A stretch of DNA of 6,043 bases, from assembly GCA_002314465.1 (NCBI GenBank), contig DCGA01000088.1:2037-8079 (forward strand). Direction: 5' to 3'. Origin of the DNA: a bacterium UBA1790. GTDB lineage: Bacteria > Bacteroidota > Bacteroidia > Bacteroidales > Muribaculaceae. Below are positions 1-6,043 of the stretch, in pieces; the stretch's first letter is position 1; every line of letters starts with the position of its first letter. Below the pieces are notes generated by a model. The model was not told where the DNA came from, ran no database searches, and saw only the letters and a program-made list of their open reading frames with translations. The translations under genes were made by a program, and so were the position numbers.

Positions 1-51
1 TTTTTTGACTAAAAAGACAAAAGGACTATAAATAATCTGGTTGATCTGTGG
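1..51 (+). repeat. Intergenic repeat module D, copy 0, with module E half
   Basis: This starts with a T-run, then GACTAAAAAGACAAAAG and GACTATAAATAA, and ends with two 9-bp words, AATCTGGTT (34-42) and GATCTGTGG (43-51). The same string recurs at 3801-3833 and 3957-4017, where it directly follows a GC-rich hairpin. The window therefore probably opens just after another hairpin copy that lies outside it. No coding potential is seen. Positions 52-105 show nothing recognisable. Confidence 0.8.
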
Positions 52-105
52 CGATGGTGTGGTTTGCTGGGATACAGGTGTTTTACAAATTCAAAATGAG
101 TAAAA

Positions 106-137
106 TTTGCACAAACCAACAAAAACCATTAACTTTG
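106..137 (+). promoter_or_regulatory. Bacteroidota-type promoter of the LRR-dockerin gene
   Basis: A -33 element TTTG (106-109) is followed after 20 nt by TAACTTTG (130-137), an exact match to the Bacteroidota -7 consensus TAnnTTTG. Transcription would start near 141-144, giving a leader of about 40 nt before the ATG at 185. The leader is A-rich with no Shine-Dalgarno, as is normal in this phylum. No operator or riboswitch is visible. Confidence 0.82.
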
Positions 138-184
138 TGGAAATCGCATAAACAAGTGACAATAATTTATACAGTACAAATAAT

Positions 185-3100
185 ATGAGAAAACTATTTT
201 TATGCCTTTGTGCTATCGTTACCAGTGTGAGTACTTGGGCAGCAGTGAGTCCTGGCGACACTTTTACCTCGGGCTACTTGAACTACAGGGTTACTGATGC
301 GGCAACTTCTACCGCTCGCGCCAAGTGTACCGTTACCGGTCTGTCAACATCGGGCAAAAGCATGACATCACTGTACCTTTTCATAGGCGGCTATGTCACC
401 TATAACGGGGAGACAATAGACATCGAGACCGTTACCACACGAGCATTTGAAAACCAGACAAACATCACCAATGTCCAGTTTGCATACGGCATGCGCGACA
501 TCGGCACATACGCATTCAGTGGCTGTACCAACCTGACCAACGTGAGGCTCCCGAGCTCTATGCTGAGCATCCAGGGCAATGCATTTGCCGGCTGTACCGT
601 GCTCAGGTATGTTTATTTCGCTCTCGGCAACCCCACGGGCTACATCTTTAACAGCAGTGCATTCCCCAGCAACTCGGGCATGACGCTATTTGTCCCCAGA
701 ACCGATGCCAACTCGGTGGAGAAATATAAGGCAATGAACGCATTTAAGAAGTTTGCCTATGTGTACAAGAGCAGTGATGTGTATGACTTTTCGATGACCA
801 ACGGAATAAACCTTATCGTTACCCAACGTGCCACAAGCAATTATTCGGGCGAGGTTACCCTGGTGGGATTTAATGCATCGAGCTCGGGCGTTACCAACGG
901 CAAACTTGCCGCTGCGGGCGCATACGGGTTCTATGGCTATACCTACAAAATTGTTTCAATTGCCGACTCGGCTTGCCAACTTAACACCGGCATCAAGGCA
1001 TTAGACCTGAGCAACACTACCTATCTCAAGAAGATAGGCACAGCAGCATTCCAGAGTTGTACAAACCTGGCGTCGATCAACACCAAGGCCAATGAGATAG
1101 GCAACTATGCATTTAACACATGTACTTCACTCACATCTATCACACTGGGCGAAGGAGTTGAAACCCTGGGCGAATATTCACTTGCCTACTGCAGCTCACT
1201 TTCCACAGTCACCCTGCCAGCAAGTTTGACAACGACTTATCCCAACACCTTCAACAAGTGTACTGCACTCAAGAGCATCGGCGTGAAAAACGGTAGCAAG
1301 ACTTATTCTTCTCACGAAGGAATACTCTACTCTAATGACGACGCTAAGCTATTTCGTTGTCCCGAGGGGTTCTCGTATAACATACTGGTCGAAGAAACTT
1401 TCCCCGAAAAGATTCAGGTCATCGGCGAATATGCGTTTTATGGCTGTCCCGTATCGCAAGTGTATCTTCCCTACCCCGTTACCGGTATCAATACACATGC
1501 ATTCTTAGAGTGTACTAAACTCAACCTCGTTAAATTCCCCTCAACTCTGAAAACTCTTGACCAACGTGCATTCTATAACTGCACGTCGCTCACCGACATC
1601 TATGCTTTCGCATATGCACTCCCGACCCAAAGCTATGATGAGGTTTTCTACAACTGCCCGAAGACACGTCTTCACATTGGTCTTTACGCGAGCAAAATCA
1701 CCACAGGCAAATGGAAAGACTGGGGACAGGTAAACGACAACCTACCCTATGATGTAAAGGAAGCCAATTATGTGGGAGCCAACAATATGACCGGATACAC
1801 ATATTATGGTTTGCAAGAGGGAATGCAGATTATTGACCAGAAGATATACGACGGCTATGCGATACTTCTTCGCCAGGACACAACTTCTTTTTCGGGAACA
1901 CTCAAAGTTCCTGAATATATAGTTGCCGACAACGGCAAAAAGTATGCTGTAACCGATATCGGAGCAAACGTGTTTGTGGGTAGTAAGAGATACACCCAAA
2001 ACCATGAGTTCACAGTGGAATTAGGCCGTAATGTTAAAGAAATAAACGGATACGAGATGGATGCCTTCTCGGGAGCATTCAACGGCCAAACAAAGCTCAC
2101 AAAACTCTTGTTGAACCCAAATCTTGAGATAATAGGAACAAGGGCGTTTAAAAACTGCCGTATCGCCAATAATGTCTTCTTGCCCTACGGCACAAAGTCT
2201 GTAAAGGAAGAAGCGTTCAGAGCGAATAAAATCAAGCAAATCCTTTTCCCGTCGACGGTAACAAACCTTAACTCGTCGGTAATCCAAGACTGCGACCAAC
2301 TGAGCGAAATCGTCGTGAATACAACAGACGATCATATCGTGAACATGAGTACCACATTTGACGGGGTTCCGAGTACAGCCTCGGTGCGTGTTCCCACTGG
2401 ATGGGTCAATCAGTTCAAGGCCAATGACAAATGGAAAAAATTCAACATCACAGCCGGAGGCCACGACTTCTGTGTAAGTAAGGGAGTCTACTACGTAACC
2501 GTCTTGACCAGCAGTTACAACAAAACCGGTGATAAAGCCACCTATGGCACGGCAAAGTATGTGTATCATCCTCTCATCGCGGCTAATACACGCGGCGTAT
2601 ATACCTGCACGGAGACCGTGATAGACTATGAAAACGGATCCAACCGAAATTATAAATTAGTAGCAATAGGCGACAGTTGCCTTGTGGGTGCAAGCAATAT
2701 TAACAAGGTTGACATCAGCAATGCCACCCAACTGACCAGCATAGGCGACTATGCGTTCTCGGGCACGGGAATTACAAGTTTCACCGTACCCGCCAAGGTA
2801 TATAAATTCGGAAAGAAAGCCGTGTACGGCTGCAAGAGTCTCACCGACCTTACGTTTAGGACGTCGCTCGATGACTGGGACTTGGGTACCGACTTCTATG
2901 GCGAGAACGGTAGCCAGTTCAAATGCTATGTTCCATGGTTCAACCATGGTTTCTACAAATCGAAGCTGCCGGCGGGCTCAGTAGGCAAGGCTCTCGCCGA
3001 GCAACTCAACGGCTACATCTACCCCACCCAGACCGGCGACAAGCAATGTATTGCAGTGAACCACCCCGTAGACTGGGAGCAGTCGGGTATCACCGCATGG

Positions 3101-3658
3101 AATGTCTACACGTATGACCATAGTACCAAAACCGCATCGGCAAGGAAGATTAAATCTACTCCCGCCAACAGCGGTGTGCTCATTGACACTAAGAGCATGA
3201 CAAGTACAAGCATGTTCAAGCTTGTACGCCCTTCAAGCACCCCGTCAGATGTAACAGCTCTGCTCGTTGGCGTTAACGACGGCAATCCTGTTGACCTACA
3301 GCCCATAGGCACAACCTACGTGGGCTTTAATTACCAAAACAGCATTGAGACATTTGTTCATCCGCATGACCAATTCTTGATTAGTGATGGTTATGCCTAT
3401 CTGCAACTCACCAAGGGAGCGATAAATTATGATTATAACACCTTGGTTAAACTTAACTATGAGGGCGAAAGCAGTGGAACGAAGGGCGACGTGGACGGTA
3501 ACGGCGAGGTTGACATCACCGATGCCAATATCCTCATCAACATCGTCCTGGGCAAGGACAGCGCAAGCAACTACGGTGGCCGTGCGGATGTAACGGGCGA
3601 GGGCGACATCGACGTGAGCGACATCAACGCAGTGCTTAACATTATCCTGGGTAAGTAA
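185..3658 (+). CDS. Secreted BspA-like leucine-rich repeat protein with C-terminal dockerin
   Basis: This is a 1157-residue exported protein, probably a surface or adhesion factor; its ligand is unknown. Residues 1-20 form a Sec signal peptide (MRKLF, hydrophobic core, cleavage near TWA/A) without a lipobox. The body has about 20 LRR_5/BspA-type repeats marked by AF-x-x-C-T-x-L (for example A110-L117), arranged in four modules near residues 25-197, 200-525, 544-756 and 758-947. Each module opens with a beta-rich header and closes with a VP...Y...W..F-like segment. Residues about 950-1092 resemble the beta-sandwich that often precedes the C-terminus of such proteins (SGVLID motif). Residues 1101-1157 are a type I dockerin with two F-hand motifs: loop 1 has ligands D1102, D1104, N1106, D1110 and D1113; loop 2 (D1135, T1137, E1139, D1143, D1146) is degenerate. 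The ATG is the first start after an in-frame TAA at 149-151. The protein ends right after the dockerin, with no T9SS sorting domain. The family call is firm; the role is inferred. Confidence 0.93.
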   Translation: MRKLFLCLCAIVTSVSTWAAVSPGDTFTSGYLNYRVTDAATSTARAKCTVTGLSTSGKSMTSLYLFIGGYVTYNGETIDIETVTTRAFENQTNITNVQFAYGMRDIGTYAFSGCTNLTNVRLPSSMLSIQGNAFAGCTVLRYVYFALGNPTGYIFNSSAFPSNSGMTLFVPRTDANSVEKYKAMNAFKKFAYVYKSSDVYDFSMTNGINLIVTQRATSNYSGEVTLVGFNASSSGVTNGKLAAAGAYGFYGYTYKIVSIADSACQLNTGIKALDLSNTTYLKKIGTAAFQSCTNLASINTKANEIGNYAFNTCTSLTSITLGEGVETLGEYSLAYCSSLSTVTLPASLTTTYPNTFNKCTALKSIGVKNGSKTYSSHEGILYSNDDAKLFRCPEGFSYNILVEETFPEKIQVIGEYAFYGCPVSQVYLPYPVTGINTHAFLECTKLNLVKFPSTLKTLDQRAFYNCTSLTDIYAFAYALPTQSYDEVFYNCPKTRLHIGLYASKITTGKWKDWGQVNDNLPYDVKEANYVGANNMTGYTYYGLQEGMQIIDQKIYDGYAILLRQDTTSFSGTLKVPEYIVADNGKKYAVTDIGANVFVGSKRYTQNHEFTVELGRNVKEINGYEMDAFSGAFNGQTKLTKLLLNPNLEIIGTRAFKNCRIANNVFLPYGTKSVKEEAFRANKIKQILFPSTVTNLNSSVIQDCDQLSEIVVNTTDDHIVNMSTTFDGVPSTASVRVPTGWVNQFKANDKWKKFNITAGGHDFCVSKGVYYVTVLTSSYNKTGDKATYGTAKYVYHPLIAANTRGVYTCTETVIDYENGSNRNYKLVAIGDSCLVGASNINKVDISNATQLTSIGDYAFSGTGITSFTVPAKVYKFGKKAVYGCKSLTDLTFRTSLDDWDLGTDFYGENGSQFKCYVPWFNHGFYKSKLPAGSVGKALAEQLNGYIYPTQTGDKQCIAVNHPVDWEQSGITAWNVYTYDHSTKTASARKIKSTPANSGVLIDTKSMTSTSMFKLVRPSSTPSDVTALLVGVNDGNPVDLQPIGTTYVGFNYQNSIETFVHPHDQFLISDGYAYLQLTKGAINYDYNTLVKLNYEGESSGTKGDVDGNGEVDITDANILINIVLGKDSASNYGGRADVTGEGDIDVSDINAVLNIILGK

Positions 3659-3660
3659 AG

Positions 3661-3692
3661 GGTTAAAAGGTTAAGAGGTTAATGGGTTAAGC
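3661..3692 (+). repeat. Tandem repeat (GGTTAANN) x4, period 8
   Basis: GGTTAA occurs at 3661, 3669, 3677 and 3685, exactly 8 bp apart, with the last two bases of each unit varying. The array begins 2 nt after the stop codon of the LRR-dockerin gene, so it lies in that mRNA's 3' untranslated region. The function is unknown. Confidence 0.85.
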
Positions 3693-3728
3693 CTCACGCG
3701 GAACTCGCTGAACCCGCAGATTTTTTGA
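3691..3728 (+). repeat. Module A, copy 1
   Basis: It reads GCCTCACGCGGAACTCGC followed by TGAACCCGCAGA and a six-T run. It matches the stretch at 3854-3890 at about 32 of 38 positions with one 1-nt gap. Internally it repeats the word GAACTCGC in imperfect form. Confidence 0.7.
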
Positions 3729-3736
3729 CATTTGTC

Positions 3737-3766
3737 CACGAATTGACACGAATTATCACTAATTAT
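3737..3766 (+). repeat. Module B, copy 1: 10-bp tandem repeat x3
   Basis: Three units at exact 10-bp spacing: CACGAATTGA, CACGAATTAT and CACTAATTAT. They lie just upstream of the first terminator hairpin. A more diverged counterpart occupies the same relative place before the second hairpin. Confidence 0.75.
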
Positions 3767-3768
3767 AA

Positions 3769-3806
3769 GCTTCGCGCTGGCGGTTTCGCTGGCGCGGAGT
3801 TTTTTT
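3769..3806 (+). terminator. Rho-independent terminator of the LRR-dockerin gene (hairpin C, copy 1)
   Basis: The stem pairs 3770-3782 with 3787-3799 (13 bp, including three G-U pairs) around a GTTT tetraloop. Seven Ts follow (3800-3806). It sits 110 nt after the stop codon. The GC-rich stem, tight loop and immediate T-run are textbook for intrinsic termination. The minus strand has no matching T-run, so it acts in one direction. Confidence 0.85.
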
Positions 3807-3833
3807 GACTAAAAAGACAAAAGAAACTATAAG
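3801..3833 (+). repeat. Module D, copy 1 (short form)
   Basis: It begins with the terminator T-run, then GACTAAAAAGACAAAAG and AAACTATAAG. The first 23 bases are identical to the left edge of the window (1-23). It lacks the 9-bp module E words and instead runs into a diverged hairpin remnant at about 3833. Confidence 0.8.
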
Positions 3834-3853
3834 GCTTCGCGATGGGGGACACG

Positions 3854-3890
3854 GCCTCGCGCAGAACTCGCGGAACTCGCGGATTTTTGA
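3854..3890 (+). repeat. Module A, copy 2
   Basis: It reads GCCTCGCGCAGAACTCGC followed by GGAACTCGCGGA and five Ts. This copy shows the internal tandem GAACTCGCG x2 more clearly than copy 1. The repeated CGCG cores allow weak hairpins before the T-run, but these are much weaker than the C hairpins. Confidence 0.7.
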
Positions 3891-3904
3891 ACTGAAAGAA
3901 CTTA

Positions 3905-3924
3905 TCCAAAATTATTCTAAATTA
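3905..3924 (+). repeat. Module B, copy 2: diverged 10-bp tandem x2
   Basis: The units TCCAAAATTA and TTCTAAATTA match each other at 8 of 10 positions with exact 10-bp spacing. They immediately precede hairpin copy 2, the position held by module B copy 1 before hairpin copy 1. The sequence has drifted far more than the adjoining hairpin. Confidence 0.55.
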
Positions 3925-3925
3925 A

Positions 3926-3963
3926 GCTTCGCGCTGGCGGTTTCGCTGGCGCGAGTTTTTTTT
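3926..3963 (+). terminator. Terminator-like hairpin C, copy 2
   Basis: The stem pairs 3928-3939 with 3944-3955 around a GTTT tetraloop, and eight Ts follow (3956-3963). The hairpin is identical to copy 1 except for loss of one G on its 3' arm. It is a second strong intrinsic terminator in series, and would catch transcripts that read through the first. Confidence 0.78.
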
Positions 3964-4017
3964 GACTAAAAGAACAAAAGGACTATAAATAATTTGTTTA
4001 ATCTGGTTAATCTGTGG
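3957..4017 (+). repeat. Module D, copy 2, with module E 9-bp tandem x3
   Basis: The T-run and GACTAAAAGAACAAAAG lead into GACTATAAATAA, closely matching 1-33. This is followed by three 9-bp units: AATTTGTTT (3991-3999), AATCTGGTT (4000-4008) and AATCTGTGG (4009-4017). The left-edge copy has only the last two units, so copy number varies by one. Confidence 0.8.
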
Positions 4018-4025
4018 TTAAAAAT

Positions 4026-4042
4026 CTTTTGACTAAAAGACA
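4026..4042 (+). repeat. Module D, fragment
   Basis: CTTTTGACTAAAAGACA repeats the start of module D. Unlike the other copies it lies before a hairpin (the third) and not after one, and it is cut short at 4042. Confidence 0.6.
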
Positions 4043-4045
4043 TGG

Positions 4046-4083
4046 CTTCGCGCTGGTGGGTGCACTGGCGCGAAGGTGTTTTT
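4046..4083 (+). terminator. Terminator-like hairpin C, copy 3
   Basis: A 13-bp stem pairs 4046-4058 with 4063-4075 around a GGTG loop; its outer eight pairs are all Watson-Crick. Five Ts follow at 4079-4083. Compared with copy 1, the C-G pair 3781/3788 is T-A here (4057/4064), a compensatory change, while stem length and loop size are kept. The shorter, delayed T-run makes termination less certain than for copies 1 and 2. Confidence 0.65.
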
Positions 4084-4170
4084 ATGCGGGGGATTATGTA
4101 ACGTTTGTGGAAATATCGTGTACATTTGTCGCAATCTTTTGTCTTGCTACAAACCTATTGCTTCTTTTGC

Positions 4171-4200
4171 TTGAAAACTACAATAATTGCACTATCTTTG
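4171..4200 (+). promoter_or_regulatory. Bacteroidota-type promoter of the GH2 gene
   Basis: TTG (4171-4173) lies 19 nt before TATCTTTG (4193-4200), an exact TAnnTTTG match. An alternative TTTG at 4166-4169 would give a 23-nt spacer. Transcription would begin around 4204-4207, which leaves a leader of only about 15 nt before the ATG at 4222. The position separates this gene from the upstream transcription unit. Confidence 0.8.
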
Positions 4201-4203
4201 TAG

Positions 4204-6043
<1,840 letters not shown>

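Noticed and set aside
1742..2947. Several minus-strand open frames within the LRR gene
   Set aside because: They overlap a well-supported coding frame full of LRR motifs, have no promoters of their own and show no family features.
3488..3658. Type IX secretion C-terminal sorting domain
   Set aside because: The protein ends immediately after the second dockerin motif (ILGK then stop). There is no room for the beta-sandwich tail and no conserved terminal motif.
3661..4017. Possible CRISPR array
   Set aside because: The repeats are only 8-10 bp, contiguous and without spacers, and differ in period. This does not fit a CRISPR array.
3691..4083. Insertion sequence or transposon remnant
   Set aside because: There is no transposase fragment, no terminal inverted repeats bounding the unit and no clear target duplication. 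A REP-like non-autonomous element remains possible but cannot be shown here.

Overview
The window looks like Bacteroidota, most likely a gut-type Bacteroidales such as Muribaculaceae or Prevotellaceae. The evidence is the TTTG-N19/20-TAnnTTTG promoters, the absence of Shine-Dalgarno sequences, a BspA-like leucine-rich repeat protein with a C-terminal dockerin, and a secreted LacZ-type GH2 enzyme. The taxon is an inference from these features and not an identification.

Layout: positions 1-51 hold a copy of an intergenic repeat (module D) that recurs downstream. A clear promoter (106-137) drives one long gene (185-3658). It encodes an exported 1157-residue protein built of four header/LRR/closing modules, a beta-rich domain and a dockerin. 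Positions 3659-4221 are non-coding and unusually structured. They hold an 8-bp tandem repeat, two diverged copies of a composite unit of about 160 bp, a 9-bp tandem repeat, and three copies of one GC-rich hairpin, each followed by a T-run. These hairpins read as serial Rho-independent terminators. A second promoter (4171-4200) starts a beta-galactosidase-like gene that runs off the right edge (4222-6043). Its visible part contains both catalytic glutamates and the metal ligands of the LacZ family.

The two genes are separate transcription units: terminators lie between them and each has its own promoter. Both products carry Sec signal peptides, so both act outside the cytoplasm, one probably as a surface or adhesion protein and the other in beta-galactoside breakdown. 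Nothing in the sequence shows that they work together.

The most notable content is the intergenic repeat mosaic. Its hairpin is nearly unchanged between the first two copies, while the third copy differs with a compensatory base-pair change. Flanking modules are more diverged, and one module also lies at the left window edge, which suggests a dispersed family in this genome.
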